DNA of 64,000 nt, taken from contig CP000699.1 of the NCBI GenBank assembly GCA_000016765.1, positions 2,666,001-2,730,000 of the forward strand, read 5' to 3'. This DNA comes from Rhizorhabdus wittichii RW1 (GTDB lineage Bacteria; Pseudomonadota; Alphaproteobacteria; Sphingomonadales; Sphingomonadaceae). Below are positions 29,504 through 38,023 of the stretch, piece by piece; position 1 is the stretch's first letter, and every line of letters starts with the position of its first letter. The notes under the pieces were generated by a model. That model was not told where the DNA came from. It ran no database searches and saw only the letters and a program-made list of their open reading frames with translations. The position numbers were made by a program, and so were the translations under genes.

Positions 29504-29770
29504 CTACCGGACCGTGTTGCGCTGGACCAGGTTGACGATCGCGAGCAGGACGACGGCGCCAACGAAGGCGATCAGCAGGCCGGTCAGCGAGAAGTGCTGG
29601 ACGCTGCCCCGGATGCCCAGCAGCGGGCCGGCCAGCGCGTTGCCGATCACCGATCCGATGCAGCCGACGACGATGTTCCAGAAGATTCCCATCGACGCGT
29701 TGCGGTTCATGACGATGCTGGCGAGCCAGCCCGCGACGCCGCCGACGATGAGCGCGATGATCCAACCCAT
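29504..29770 (-). CDS. GlsB/YeaQ/YmgE-family small membrane protein
   Basis: An 88-aa protein with three hydrophobic segments (MGWIIALIVGGVAGWLASIV, then GIFWNIVVGCIGSVIG, then LTGLLIAFVGAVVLLAIV). This is the transglycosylase-associated (GlsB/YeaQ) family, typically induced by stress; its mechanism is not established. GGAGGGAGAAG precedes the ATG. It is convergent with the M61 peptidase (10 bp between stops). Confidence 0.9.
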   Translation of the reverse strand: MGWIIALIVGGVAGWLASIVMNRNASMGIFWNIVVGCIGSVIGNALAGPLLGIRGSVQHFSLTGLLIAFVGAVVLLAIVNLVQRNTVR

Positions 29771-29945
29771 GGCACTTCTCCCTCCTTGATTCGATGCCCC
29801 AACGATCGAAACGGCAAATCGAGCCACGGCCGCCGATCGGAAATTCGCGGGCTCGGTCCATCCCCTCCCCGGCTCGGGCTGTCGACCAATCGTTGCGACC
29901 GGCGTCCCCGGCACCCATCGTCACCTGACATGCAGGGAGGGCAGC

Positions 29946-30191
29946 ATGATCACCGATGTCTCGAATGCCATCGGCACCCTCGTCGTCGCCGGCGAGCGCT
30001 ATGCCGATATGCGCCTCAGGGAAGCCGTCGCGCTCTGGAACCAGTTGGACGCGCGCGCCCGGCTGCGCGCCTATTTCCGCAGCGATCGACTGTTGAGCGT
30101 ACCGATGTTCGGCCCACCGCGGCGCGCCTTCTCGGGCTATGACTTCGAACGCCTGGCGGAGTTGCTGGGGGTGAGGACGGCGACGGCCTAG
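29946..30191 (+). CDS. Small hypothetical protein
   Basis: An 81-aa soluble protein (MITDVSNAIGTLVVAGERYA at the start), with helical N-terminal half, several Arg residues and a C-terminal FSGYDFERLAELLGVRT. A good ribosome site (GGGAGGGCAGC) precedes the ATG, and codon use fits the region. I do not recognise the family. It ends about 55 bp before the higB start, but that gene has its own promoter-like sequence. Confidence 0.62.
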   Translation: MITDVSNAIGTLVVAGERYADMRLREAVALWNQLDARARLRAYFRSDRLLSVPMFGPPRRAFSGYDFERLAELLGVRTATA

Positions 30192-30198
30192 AAGGCAT

Positions 30199-30236
30199 GT
30201 AATGCGTCGCTTGACATACCAGACGTAAACCATTAC
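30199..30236 (+). promoter_or_regulatory. Promoter/operator candidate of the higBA module
   Basis: An inverted pair GTAATG (30199) and CATTAC (30231) brackets a perfect -35 hexamer TTGACA (30211). The region is AT-richer than its surroundings and lies directly before higB. HigA antitoxins repress by binding such inverted repeats. The -10 is poorly defined (around TTACCT/TACCTT). Confidence 0.5.
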
Positions 30237-30245
30237 CTTACATCC

Positions 30246-30533
30246 ATGGAGATCGACAGCATCAGCCACAAGGCGTTGCGGCGATTTGTCGAGACGGGAA
30301 AGCCAAAGGGCCTTCCCGGTGATCTGGTCGACCGACTTTTCAGGATGGTCAACTTCATCATCGATGCGGAAGCGCTGGAGGAGCTGGCTACGCCTCCGAA
30401 CTACGGGCTGCATCCTCTGACCGGGGACCGGGCCGGAACATGGGCGATGACCGTCACCCGCAACTGGCGGATGACCTTCAAGGTCACCGCAGCAGGGGCG
30501 ATCGCCGAACTCGATCTGGAGGACTATCACTGA
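30246..30533 (+). CDS. higB: HigB/RelE-family toxin
   Basis: A 95-aa RelE-superfamily mRNA interferase, HigB branch. It matches the family in length, toxin-first gene order and sequence, with the C-terminal signature AGTWAMTVTRNWRMTFKV and the basic substrate-binding residues in it. HigB toxins cleave mRNA on the ribosome until neutralised by HigA. The stop overlaps the start of the antitoxin gene (TGATG). Both genes look intact. Confidence 0.88.
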   Translation: MEIDSISHKALRRFVETGKPKGLPGDLVDRLFRMVNFIIDAEALEELATPPNYGLHPLTGDRAGTWAMTVTRNWRMTFKVTAAGAIAELDLEDYH

Positions 30534-30832
30534 TGGCCATCAAGGTTCACCCGTCCTTCGCCATCCATGCCGGCGAATGGCTCAAGACCGAGATCGTCGA
30601 GGCGCATGGCGTGTCGATCAACAGGCTGGCCGAGACGTTCGGCGTCAGCCGGCAGGCGATCAGCGCGCTTCTCAACGGCCGGGCCGCTCTTAGCGCGGAT
30701 ATGGCGATCCGATTCGAATATGCCTTCGGCGTGAAGGCGGAGACACTGATGCGGATGCAGGCGCGACATGAACTGGCCAAGGCGCGCGAGCATGAGAATA
30801 TGCTGGCGGTGGAACGCCTCGTCGCGGCCTGA
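30533..30832 (+). CDS. higA: HigA-family antitoxin
   Basis: A 99-aa XRE-type antitoxin. It starts IKVHPSFAIHAGEWLKTEIV, a HigA hallmark, followed by a helix-turn-helix (NRLAETFGVSRQAISALLNG) and RFEYAFGVKAETLMRMQARHEL. It neutralises the preceding toxin and represses the operon. The start overlaps the toxin stop by one base, so translation is coupled. The module is chromosomal and not linked to other mobile DNA here. Confidence 0.92.
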   Translation: MAIKVHPSFAIHAGEWLKTEIVEAHGVSINRLAETFGVSRQAISALLNGRAALSADMAIRFEYAFGVKAETLMRMQARHELAKAREHENMLAVERLVAA

Positions 30833-30887
30833 TCGGAGCCCGACGCCGGCAGCACCGCCTGCGCCGTTCAATGCTGCAATGTCGGGA

Positions 30888-30973
30888 TGGTGGAAGGGGC
30901 TGGATTCGAACCAGCGTACGCTCACGCGGGCAGATTTACAGTCTGCTGCCTTTAACCACTCGGCCACCCTTCC
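30888..30973 (-). tRNA. tRNA-Tyr(GUA)
   Basis: An 86-nt class II tRNA. Acceptor GGAAGGG pairs with CCCTTCC. The anticodon stem GCAGA/TCTGC encloses loop CTGTAAA (anticodon GTA). A long variable arm and T-loop TTCGAAT follow, and CCA is encoded. No intron. Confidence 0.97.
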
Positions 30974-31098
30974 AAAGGCGCCTGAAGCGAGGCGGCTCAA
31001 TGGCCAATCGGGACACGGCTGTCAACGCCCGAAGCCCGGAAAAATCTCTGTCGCTGCAATGCTTGCGCGAAACCGCCCACCATCGGTAAGGCAGGCCC

Positions 31099-31842
31099 AT
31101 GCGCAAAGGCCATCGTCCGTCCCAGCCCGCCCAGGGCCGTCCCCGCTTCTGGGGCCGCCACGCCGTGATCGCGGCGCTCGCCAACCCCGACCGCACCGTC
31201 AAGCGACTGTGGGGCACACGCGAGGCGGTGAGCGCGCTGGAGCTGCCGCCGGTCATCCCGGTCACCTATGCCGACGCCGCCGATCTCGGCCGCCTGGTGC
31301 CGCACGACGCGCCGCACCAGGGGCTGGTGATCGAGGTCGATCCGCTGCCCGACATCTGGCTGGGCGACCTGCTGGAGGCGGCGCAGGGCGACCGTCGGCC
31401 GCTGGTCGTGCTGGACCAGGTCACCGATCCGCACAATGTCGGCGCGGTGCTGCGCTCGGCTGCCGCCTTCGATGCGGTAGGCATCGTCACCCAGGACCGC
31501 CACGCGCCGCCCGAATCGGGCGCGCTCGCCCGTTCGGCCTCGGGCGCGCTGGAGCTGGTGCCGTGGGTCCGGGTGGTCAACCTGGCCCGCGCGCTCGACG
31601 AGATCGCCGAGGCGGGCTTCTGGCGGATCGGCCTGAGCGGCCACGCCAGGGGGACGCTGGCGCAGGTGATGGGGGATTCACGGATCGCGATCGTGCTCGG
31701 CGCCGAGGGAGAGGGCATGCGCCAGAACACCGAGGCGCATTGCGACGAGCTCGCCAAGCTGCCGATCAGCCCCAAGGTCGAGAGCCTGAACATCTCGAAC
31801 GCCGCCGCGATCGCGCTCTACGCGATCGCGGTGAGAGGGTGA
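31099..31842 (+). CDS. rlmB: 23S rRNA 2'-O-methyltransferase, TrmH/SpoU family (RlmB-like)
   Basis: A 247-aa SPOUT methyltransferase. The N-terminal substrate-binding domain (FWGRHAVIAALANPDRTVKRL) is followed by the knot domain with motif 1 DQVTDPHNVGAVLRSAAAF near residue 110, motif 2 IVLGAEGEGM near 195 and motif 3 LNISNAAAIALYA near 230. The usual motif 3 is LNVSVAAAI; the change is minor. By family it methylates G2251 of 23S rRNA, although the TrmH group is broad. It is convergent with the ferredoxin gene across a large inverted repeat. Confidence 0.92.
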   Translation: MRKGHRPSQPAQGRPRFWGRHAVIAALANPDRTVKRLWGTREAVSALELPPVIPVTYADAADLGRLVPHDAPHQGLVIEVDPLPDIWLGDLLEAAQGDRRPLVVLDQVTDPHNVGAVLRSAAAFDAVGIVTQDRHAPPESGALARSASGALELVPWVRVVNLARALDEIAEAGFWRIGLSGHARGTLAQVMGDSRIAIVLGAEGEGMRQNTEAHCDELAKLPISPKVESLNISNAAAIALYAIAVRG

Positions 31843-31857
31843 TGGGGGTTTTGTAGG

Positions 31858-32088
31858 TTTTTTGTTTTAGCCCTCAGGCGCCGGGCGCCGGGCCTCCGCC
31901 CGGCTTGGCTAACCTCGCATAAGCTCGGGCGCGCGTTCGCGCTTGCGGAGCCCTACGGACTCCGAGGCCAATCTCTTGCGGTGGAACGGGACGCGCAGCG
32001 TCCCGCAAGGCCGAACGGCCGCCCGAGCTTATGCGAGGATAGCCAAGGTCGCGGATGCGACCGCCGGCGCTTGAGGCCAAACAAAAAA
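31858..32088. repeat. Large 231-bp imperfect inverted repeat
   Basis: Outer arms TTTTTTGTTT (31858) and AAACAAAAAA (ending 32088) continue inward through GGCGCCGG/CCGGCGCTT-type sequence. The best arms are 31904-31931 and 32020-32047, 28 nt with one mismatch (core CCTCGCATAAGCTCGGGCG and its complement). The centre holds smaller hairpins, including GGGACGC-GCA-GCGTCCC. No protein frame of note lies inside. It fills the convergent gap between rlmB and the ferredoxin gene. Confidence 0.85.
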
Positions 32089-32110
32089 GGATCGGGCCTC
32101 GGCCCGATCC
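32083..32110 (-). terminator. Rho-independent terminator of the ferredoxin gene
   Basis: Read on the minus strand, GGATCGGGCC-GA-GGCCCGATCC is followed by TTTTTT (32088 down to 32083). The T-run is also the outer end of the large inverted repeat. Confidence 0.88.
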
Positions 32111-32117
32111 CAGCAGC

Positions 32118-32435
32118 TCAATCTTCCGGCGCGATCGTGACGGTCAGGCCGTCGAGCTCGTCGGTCATGGTGAGCTGGCACGACAGGCGCGAGCGGTCGT
32201 CGCGATGGTCGCTGCTGTCGAGCAGGTCGTTCTCGTCGTCGCTCATGTCGGGGAGCAGGCCGTTGAAGGCCGGATCGACGAACACATGGCAGGTCGCGCA
32301 GGAGCAGCAGCCGCCGCACAGCGCCAGCAGCTCGTCGATTCCGGCGTCACGGATGACCTCCATCACCGACAGGCCGGTCTCCGCTTCGATGACCGATTCC
32401 TCACCCTCACGCGTAACGACAACCAACTTGGGCAT
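32118..32435 (-). CDS. 2Fe-2S ferredoxin, adrenodoxin/putidaredoxin type
   Basis: A 105-aa plant/adrenodoxin-fold ferredoxin. The cluster loop [15 protein letters not shown] gives C-X5-C-X2-C near residues 40-50, and the fourth ligand is in RLSCQLTMT near residue 88. An extra Cys in the loop (GGCCSC) is present. Such proteins feed iron-sulfur cluster assembly or cytochrome P450s; without a neighbouring P450 or isc gene the partner cannot be told. GGGGGAG lies upstream of the ATG. It is divergent from the DNA glycosylase gene. Confidence 0.93.
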   Translation of the reverse strand: MPKLVVVTREGEESVIEAETGLSVMEVIRDAGIDELLALCGGCCSCATCHVFVDPAFNGLLPDMSDDENDLLDSSDHRDDRSRLSCQLTMTDELDGLTVTIAPED

Positions 32436-32516
32436 TACCACTCCCCCGATTTGCATAATCCGGATTTCGCGCGCCTATGTAGCGCGGGACCGGTGAAATC
32501 AAGAGCAGGAACCGAA

Positions 32517-33161
32517 ATGAGCCTTTCCGCCGAACAGCTCCACCGGAGCATCGATGCGCTGGCGGGCATCGAACCGGCCATCGCGCGCATGCTGGAAGCG
32601 ATCGGCTACCCCCCGCCGCGCATCCGCGATCGCGGCTACCAGACGCTGCTGCGGACGATCGTCGGCCAGCAGGTGAGCGTCGCCGCCGCCAATGCGATCT
32701 GGGCGAAGATGGAGACGATGGTCGGTGCCGGCCTCGCCCCCGAGGCGGTCGCCGCCGCCCCCGACGACCTGCTCCGCGCCACCGGCCTGTCGCGGCAGAA
32801 GATCGCCTATGCCAGGAGCCTGGCCGAGCATGTCGCGAGCGGCACGATCGATTTCGACAGGCTGCCCGCCGACGACGAGGAGGCGATCGCACAGATGACC
32901 GCGATCAAGGGGATCGGCCGCTGGTCGGCGGAGATCTACCTGCTGTTCGCCGAAGGGCGCGGCGACGTCTGGCCGGCCGGCGACCTCGCCGTGCAGATCG
33001 AGGTCGGCCGCCTGCTGGGCCTGCCCGAGCGGCCGAGCGAGCGCGAGACGCGGCGCCTGGCGCATGGCTGGAGCCCGCATCGGGGCGCCGCCGCGATCTT
33101 CGCCTGGCATAGCTACAACGCGCGCGCCAGCACGGCCAAGACCGACAAGATGCCGCTCTGA
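32517..33161 (+). CDS. alkA: DNA-3-methyladenine glycosylase II (AlkA/HhH-GPD)
   Basis: A 214-aa base-excision repair enzyme. The family features are TLLRTIVGQQVSVAAANAIW near residue 43 and the helix-hairpin-helix ITAIKGIGRWSAEIYLLFAEG-like segment (here MTAIKGIGRWSAEIY) near residue 125. The catalytic Asp is in DVWPAGDLAVQ, with WSPHRGAAAIFAWH near the C-terminus. It lacks the N-terminal domain of E. coli AlkA, as is normal for short bacterial forms, and excises alkylated purines. A terminator hairpin follows directly. Confidence 0.92.
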   Translation: MSLSAEQLHRSIDALAGIEPAIARMLEAIGYPPPRIRDRGYQTLLRTIVGQQVSVAAANAIWAKMETMVGAGLAPEAVAAAPDDLLRATGLSRQKIAYARSLAEHVASGTIDFDRLPADDEEAIAQMTAIKGIGRWSAEIYLLFAEGRGDVWPAGDLAVQIEVGRLLGLPERPSERETRRLAHGWSPHRGAAAIFAWHSYNARASTAKTDKMPL

Positions 33162-33165
33162 CAAT

Positions 33166-33193
33166 CCCTCTCCCCGAGGGGAGAGGGCGTTTT
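33166..33193 (+). terminator. Terminator after the DNA glycosylase gene
   Basis: CCCTCTCCCC-GA-GGGGAGAGGG followed by CGTTTT. It overlaps the end of pheT, which converges from the other side. Confidence 0.8.
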
Positions 33194-35570
33194 AGCCCCT
33201 GAGCTTCGCCCCCAGCTTCGCCGCCGCCGCGACGATCTTCTCGGAGATCGCCTGGAGGTCGGCGTCGGTGAAGCTCTTCTCGCTGGGCTGGAGCACCACC
33301 TCGATCGCCACCGACTTCTCGCCCTCGCCGACGCCCTGGCCCTGGAACAGGTCGAACAACCGCGCCTCGGCGATCGCCGCCTTGTCGGCGCCGCGCACCG
33401 CGCGGAGCAGTTCGTCGGCCGCCCGGTCGGCGGAGACGAGGAAGGCGAAGTCGCGGCGCACCGCCTGCAGCGCGGGCGGCGCATAGGCCTCGCGCATATG
33501 GTCGGACGAAGCGCGCTTGACCGGCACCGCGTCGAGGAACACTTCCGCCGCGACGACGGTGCCGTCGATGTCGAAGGCGCGCGCCACGCTCGGGTGCAGT
33601 TCGCCGAACTCGGCCAGCACCGTCTTCGGCCCCAGCCGCAGCGATCCCGAGCGGCCGGGGTGATAGACCCCGCTCGACACCGTCTCGAACAGTTGCAGCC
33701 GGTCGACCGGCGCGCCGACCGCGCCGAGCATCGCCACCGCCTCGGCCTTGGCGTCGAACGCGTCGAACGCCTGCGCCTTGCCGCTGCGCCAGTCGCGCGG
33801 GGTGCGGTCGCCGGCCAGCAGCAGGCCGAGCGTCAGCCCCTCGCCGTCGGCGAGATAGCGGCGGCCGACCTCGAACAGGCGGATGCTGCCGGCGCCGCGA
33901 TCGGCGTTGCGCCGCGCGGCGGCGACCAGGCCGGGCAGCAGCGACGGCCGCATGACCTTCAGCTCCTCGCTGATCGGGTTGGCGAGCGTCCAGGCGCCGC
34001 CGCCGAACGGCCGCGCCTCCGCCTCGCTGATGAAGCTCCACGTCACCGCCTCGTTGAGGCCGCGCGCCGCGGCGGTGCGGCGGGCGCGCCGCTCGACCTT
34101 CTGCGCCTGGGTCGCGGTCGGCCGGGCGACGCCCTCGCCGCGCGGCAGCGGGGTCGACGGGATATTGTCGATGCCGATGATGCGGACGACCTCCTCGACC
34201 AGGTCGGCCGGGCCGTCGACGTCGCGGCGCCAGCTCGGCACCGAGACGTTCCATACCGCATCGATGCCGAAGCCCAGCGCCGCCAGGATGGTGCGCTGGC
34301 GATCGGGCTCGACCGCGAGGCCGGCGATCTTCTCGGTCAGCGTCGGGTCGTAGCGCAGCGCCTTGGTGCCCGAGGGCGGGGTGCCCGCCTGGACGACCGG
34401 GCTCGGCGTGCCACCGCACAGCTCGGTCACCAGCCGGGTCGCGATGGCGAGGCCGGCTTCGAGGAACTGCGGGTCGACGCCGCGCTCGAACCGCGCCCGC
34501 GCGTCGGAGGTCAGGCCCAGCTTCTGGCCGGTGCGGGCGATCGCCTCCGGCGTGAAATAGGCGCATTCGATCAGCACGTCGGTGGTGGCGGCGGTGACGC
34601 CGGTCTTCTCGCCGCCCATGATGCCGCCGATGTCGTCGGGGCCGTTGGCGTCGGCGATCACCGTCATCGTCTCGTCGAGCGTGTAGCTCTTGCCGTTGAG
34701 GGCAAGAACCTCTTCGCCCGGGGTCGCCTTGCGCGCGACCAGCGGGCCGCTGAGCCTGGCGAGGTCATAGACGTGGAGCGGGCGGCCATGGTCCAGCATC
34801 ACATAGTTGGTGATGTCGACCAGCGCCGAGATCGGCCGCTGGCCGACCGCGATCAGCCGCTTGGCCAGCCATTCGGGACTGTCGCCATTGACGACGCCGC
34901 GCACCGCCCGGCCGAAGAAGGCGGGGCAGCCCTCGGGATCGTCGGTGCGGATCTCGATCGGGCATTCGCCCTGGCCGATGATGGACGGCAGGTTGAGCGG
35001 CCTGAGCGCGCCGAGGCCTGCCGCCGCCAGGTCGCGCGCGATGCCGCGCACGCCCATGCAATCCTGCCGGTTCGGCGTGATCGCGACGTCGATGACCGGA
35101 TCGGACAGCCCCGCCCAGTCGGCATAGACGGCGCCGACCGGCGCGTCGGCCGGCAGCTCGATGATCCCGTCATGCGCGTCGCTCAGCTCGAGCTCGCGCA
35201 TCGAGCACATCATGCCGCGCGATTCGACGCCGCGGATCGCCGCGACCTTCAGGGTGACGTCGATGCCGGGGACATAGTCGCCCGGCCGGCCGAGCACGCC
35301 GACCAGCCCCGCGCGGGCGTTGGGCGCGCCGCAGACGATCTGCAGCGGATCGCCGCCGTCGCCGGCGTCGACCGACAGGACCTGCAGCTTGTCGGCCTGC
35401 GGGTGCGGCGCCGCGGTCAGGATGCGGGCGATGCGGAAGGCGCCCAGCTTCTCGGCCGCGTCCTCGACGCCCTCGACCTCCAGGCCGACCCGGGTCAGCC
35501 CTTCGACGATCGCGTCGAGGCCCGCCTCGGTGTCCAGATGCTCCTTGAGCCAGCTCAGCGTGAACTTCAT
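33192..35570 (-). CDS. pheT: Phenylalanyl-tRNA synthetase beta subunit
   Basis: A 792-aa subunit of the alpha2-beta2 enzyme. It starts [20 protein letters not shown]. The EMAP-II-like tRNA-binding domain (40-150) contains [14 protein letters not shown]3/4 editing domain and B5 domain ([28 protein letters not shown]) follow, and the C-terminal anticodon-binding FDX-ACB domain has [17 protein letters not shown] and ending [13 protein letters not shown]. The length is normal. The ATG overlaps the pheS stop (ATGA), so subunits are made in a coupled way. Confidence 0.98.
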   Translation of the reverse strand: MKFTLSWLKEHLDTEAGLDAIVEGLTRVGLEVEGVEDAAEKLGAFRIARILTAAPHPQADKLQVLSVDAGDGGDPLQIVCGAPNARAGLVGVLGRPGDYVPGIDVTLKVAAIRGVESRGMMCSMRELELSDAHDGIIELPADAPVGAVYADWAGLSDPVIDVAITPNRQDCMGVRGIARDLAAAGLGALRPLNLPSIIGQGECPIEIRTDDPEGCPAFFGRAVRGVVNGDSPEWLAKRLIAVGQRPISALVDITNYVMLDHGRPLHVYDLARLSGPLVARKATPGEEVLALNGKSYTLDETMTVIADANGPDDIGGIMGGEKTGVTAATTDVLIECAYFTPEAIARTGQKLGLTSDARARFERGVDPQFLEAGLAIATRLVTELCGGTPSPVVQAGTPPSGTKALRYDPTLTEKIAGLAVEPDRQRTILAALGFGIDAVWNVSVPSWRRDVDGPADLVEEVVRIIGIDNIPSTPLPRGEGVARPTATQAQKVERRARRTAAARGLNEAVTWSFISEAEARPFGGGAWTLANPISEELKVMRPSLLPGLVAAARRNADRGAGSIRLFEVGRRYLADGEGLTLGLLLAGDRTPRDWRSGKAQAFDAFDAKAEAVAMLGAVGAPVDRLQLFETVSSGVYHPGRSGSLRLGPKTVLAEFGELHPSVARAFDIDGTVVAAEVFLDAVPVKRASSDHMREAYAPPALQAVRRDFAFLVSADRAADELLRAVRGADKAAIAEARLFDLFQGQGVGEGEKSVAIEVVLQPSEKSFTDADLQAISEKIVAAAAKLGAKLRG

Positions 35571-36649
35571 GCGCCGACTCCCCCCGACAGCGTGGGCACG
35601 TCGAGCGCCGCGAAACCATAATGCCGGAGCCAGCGGAGATCGCCGTCGAAGAAGGCGCGCAAGTCGTCCATCCCATATTTGAGCATCGCAAGCCGGTCGA
35701 TCCCGCAGCCGAAGGCGAAGCCCTGCCATTCGTCGGGATCGAGGCCGCAATTGGCGATCACCCGGGGATGCACCATCCCCGAGCCGAGAATCTCCATCCA
35801 GCCGCCGTTTCCGGCCGCCGGATCGCCGCCGATCACGCGGCGTCCCTTCTCCCAGGTGAAGCCGACGTCGACCTCGGCCGAGGGCTCGGTGAAGGGGAAG
35901 AAGCTGGGGCGCAGGCGCAGGACGATGTCGTCGCGCTCGAAGAAGGCCTTCACGAAGGTCTCCAGCGTCCACTTGAGATGGCCCATATGGATGCCGCGAT
36001 CGATCACCAGCCCCTCGACCTGGTGGAACATCGGCGTGTGGGTGGCATCCGAATCCGACCGGTAGGTCCGCCCCGGCGCGATGATGCGGATCGGCGGCTT
36101 CTCGGTCATCATCGTGCGGATCTGCACCGGCGAGGTGTGGGTGCGCAGCAGCATCTTCTTCCCGTCCTCGCGGTCCGGGAAATAGAAGGTGTCATGCATC
36201 GCGCGCGCCGGATGCGTCTCCGGGATGTTGAGCGCTGTGAAGTTGTGCCAGTCGTCCTCGATCTCGGGCCCGGTCGCGACCGCGAAGCCGAGGTCGGCGA
36301 AGATCTCGGCCAGCTCGTCCATCACCTGCGCGACCGGATGGACCGACCCCTGCATGCCGGCCGACACCGGCAGGCTCATGTCGAGCGTCTCGGTGGCGAG
36401 GCGCGCTTCGAGCGCGGCGCCCTCCAGGCTCGCCTTGCGATCGGCGATCGCGGCGGTCACCGCCTCGCGCAGCGCGTGGATCTTCGGCCCCTCGGCCTGT
36501 CGCTGATCGGGCGTCATCGCGCCCAGCGTCTTGAGCAGCGCGGTGATCGTCCCCGACTTGCCGAGCGTGCGCACGCGAATAGCCTCCAGATCGGCAAGCG
36601 TCGCCGCCGATGCGATCTCCGAAAGCGCGTCCTGATTCTCTGTCGTCAC
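35567..36649 (-). CDS. pheS: Phenylalanyl-tRNA synthetase alpha subunit
   Basis: A 360-aa class II synthetase subunit. An N-terminal coiled coil (residues 1-90) precedes motif 2 ([20 protein letters not shown] near residue 195), [20 protein letters not shown] near 250 and motif 3 [20 protein letters not shown] near 320. The start is the GTG at 36649, with TGGGG five bases upstream; the longer ATG frame begins inside a REP-like repeat and gives the artefactual leader [10 protein letters not shown]. This gene and pheT form an operon. Confidence 0.97.
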   Translation of the reverse strand: MTTENQDALSEIASAATLADLEAIRVRTLGKSGTITALLKTLGAMTPDQRQAEGPKIHALREAVTAAIADRKASLEGAALEARLATETLDMSLPVSAGMQGSVHPVAQVMDELAEIFADLGFAVATGPEIEDDWHNFTALNIPETHPARAMHDTFYFPDREDGKKMLLRTHTSPVQIRTMMTEKPPIRIIAPGRTYRSDSDATHTPMFHQVEGLVIDRGIHMGHLKWTLETFVKAFFERDDIVLRLRPSFFPFTEPSAEVDVGFTWEKGRRVIGGDPAAGNGGWMEILGSGMVHPRVIANCGLDPDEWQGFAFGCGIDRLAMLKYGMDDLRAFFDGDLRWLRHYGFAALDVPTLSGGVGA

Positions 36650-36663
36650 TGCAACCCCACATT

Positions 36664-36756
36664 CGTCATTCCCGCGAAAGCGGGAATCCATGGACGGCGA
36701 AGCGTCCGGTATTCAGCATCCCGTATCCGTGGATTCCCGCTTTCGCGGGAATGACG
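36664..36756. repeat. REP-like element, copy A (CGTCATTCCCGC type)
   Basis: A 93-bp element made of two opposed hairpins. The left is CGTCATTCCCGCGAAAGCGG with GAATCCATGGACGG after it; the right is its inverse, ending GGGAATGACG. The same architecture recurs at 37088-37180. Copies A and B share the outer arms but differ in the middle third. Confidence 0.9.
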
Positions 36757-36765
36757 GAAGGGGGT

Positions 36766-37074
36766 TTACGGCCCCGGCGGAAATCCGAACATCGTCACGG
36801 CGAGATCATCCCAATAGGGATTCTGCGCTTCGACCAGCTCGATCTTCCACGCCCTGTTCCACTTCTTGAGCTGCTTCTCCCGCGTGATCGCCGTGATCAT
36901 GTCGTCGAAGCCTTCATAGTGGACGAGGCGCGAGACCCCGTAGCGGCTCGTGAAGCCCTTGATCAAGCTTTCCCGATGCTGATGGACCCGGCCGGGCAGA
37001 TCGGAGGTCACCCCGATGTACAATGTGCCGTGCCTGCCGCTGGCGAGGATGTACACGCTGGGCTGCTTCTCCAT
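36766..37074 (-). CDS. Small GIY-YIG endonuclease-fold protein
   Basis: A 102-aa stand-alone GIY-YIG domain (UPF0213/YhbQ-like group). It starts PSVYILASGRHGTLYIGVTS, giving the two Tyr motifs (VYI and YIG). The catalytic Arg region is LPGRVHQHRE, and the metal-binding Glu is in TREKQLKKWNRAWKIELVE. Whether small members of this family cut DNA in cells is not settled. I use the ATG at 37074 (GGGGAAG upstream). The gene lies exactly between two copies of a REP-like element (10 and 13 bp away), an arrangement that suggests a link between nuclease and repeat. Confidence 0.9.
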   Translation of the reverse strand: MEKQPSVYILASGRHGTLYIGVTSDLPGRVHQHRESLIKGFTSRYGVSRLVHYEGFDDMITAITREKQLKKWNRAWKIELVEAQNPYWDDLAVTMFGFPPGP

Positions 37075-37087
37075 TCGCTTCCCCAAT

Positions 37088-37180
37088 CGTCATTCCCGCG
37101 AAAGCGGGAATCCATGGACGGCGGCCCGCAGGAGATCGCATGTCCCGTAACCGTGGATTCCCGCTTTCGCGGGAATGACG
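37088..37180. repeat. REP-like element, copy B (CGTCATTCCCGC type)
   Basis: A 93-bp element, same orientation and same outer arms as copy A at 36664-36756 (CGTCATTCCCGCGAAAGCGG to GGGAATGACG), with a different central segment. Together the copies frame the GIY-YIG gene. Confidence 0.9.
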
Positions 37181-37204
37181 AATTGTTGGACGAAAACGCC
37201 GAAA

Positions 37205-37239
37205 ACAAAAAGGGCGCGGTGACCATGGCCACCGCGCCC
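37205..37239 (-). terminator. Rho-independent terminator of rpmI-rplT
   Basis: On the minus strand GGGCGCGGT...ACCGCGCCC (9-bp stem plus an inner GGCCATGGTC-like segment) is followed by TTTTTG. It stands 22 bp after the rplT stop. Confidence 0.88.
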
Positions 37240-37261
37240 CTCCTGTCTGGTGTCCGAAGAC

Positions 37262-37639
37262 TTACGCCGCGATGCGGGCGCCTTCGGGGAGGGCGGCCTT
37301 GGCCTGGGCGATGATGCCGCTAAAGGCCTCGCCCTCGTGCATGGCGATGTCTGCCAGGACCTTCCGGTCCAGCTCGATGCCCGCCAGCTTCAGGCCGTGC
37401 ATGAACACGCCGTAGGTCAGGCCTTCGGCGCGGACAGCGGCGTTGATGCGCTGGATCCAGAGCGCGCGGAACGAGCGCTTCTTAACCTTGCGGTCGCGAT
37501 AGGCGTACTGGCCGGCCTTCTCGACGGCCTGACGCGCGATGCGGATGGTGTTCTTGCGGCGGCCATAATAGCCCTTCGCCGCGCCAAGAATCCTCTTGTG
37601 CTTGGCGTGGGTGGTCGTACCGCGCTTGACGCGTGCCAT
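37262..37639 (-). CDS. rplT: 50S ribosomal protein L20
   Basis: A 125-aa protein, near-identical in layout to bacterial L20: [18 protein letters not shown] at the start, the basic helix [36 protein letters not shown], and [20 protein letters not shown]. It binds 23S rRNA and is needed early in 50S assembly. It follows rpmI by 14 bp. infC, often upstream in this operon, is not here. Confidence 0.98.
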   Translation of the reverse strand: MARVKRGTTTHAKHKRILGAAKGYYGRRKNTIRIARQAVEKAGQYAYRDRKVKKRSFRALWIQRINAAVRAEGLTYGVFMHGLKLAGIELDRKVLADIAMHEGEAFSGIIAQAKAALPEGARIAA

Positions 37640-37653
37640 TTAGCGGTCCTCCC

Positions 37654-37857
37654 TCAGTTCAGGCCGTACGGGGCCCACAGCTTCACGCGGGCCGTATCGG
37701 CCTCGGCGAGAACGGTGGTGCCGCGATTGGTGCGGATATACTTGGAATTGTGGCTGATCAGCCGGTGACGCTTGCCGGCGACGCCGTGCTTCACCTTGCC
37801 GGTGGCCGTGAGCTTGAAGCGCTTTTTGACGCCGCTCTTGGTCTTGAGCTTGGGCAT
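37654..37857 (-). CDS. rpmI: 50S ribosomal protein L35
   Basis: A 67-aa basic protein with the L35 pattern [20 protein letters not shown] and [29 protein letters not shown] ribosome site lies a few bases before the ATG. It is first in the rpmI-rplT operon and divergent from the AsmA-family gene. Confidence 0.98.
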   Translation of the reverse strand: MPKLKTKSGVKKRFKLTATGKVKHGVAGKRHRLISHNSKYIRTNRGTTVLAEADTARVKLWAPYGLN

Positions 37858-38023
37858 TTTCGTCTCCTGATATGCGACGTTTGCAGACAGCCACGGCAGC
37901 CCATACAGCCGGACCGTCCATCAAATCGCGGAAGCGCGGGCCTATAAGGGGCGCGGGGCCGGATTGCAACCCGTCGGGGCCGGAATCGGAACCAGCGTCG
38001 GCCGCCGGGGGTTTCCCCAGGTC

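Noticed and set aside
32083-32110. Outer T-run of the 231-bp inverted repeat as an independent promoter element
   Set aside because: It is better explained as the U-run of the ferredoxin terminator, with a perfect stem directly next to it.
33498-35621. Plus-strand open frame (707 aa) opposite pheT
   Set aside because: Shadow of pheT; pheT is certain from its motifs.
36650-36691. N-terminal extension of PheS ([10 protein letters not shown])
   Set aside because: It is a translation of the REP-like repeat. The GTG at 36649 has a ribosome site and gives the normal PheS start.
36664-37180. CRISPR array
   Set aside because: Only two copies, each internally palindromic and separated by a gene. 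There are no regular spacers and no cas genes.
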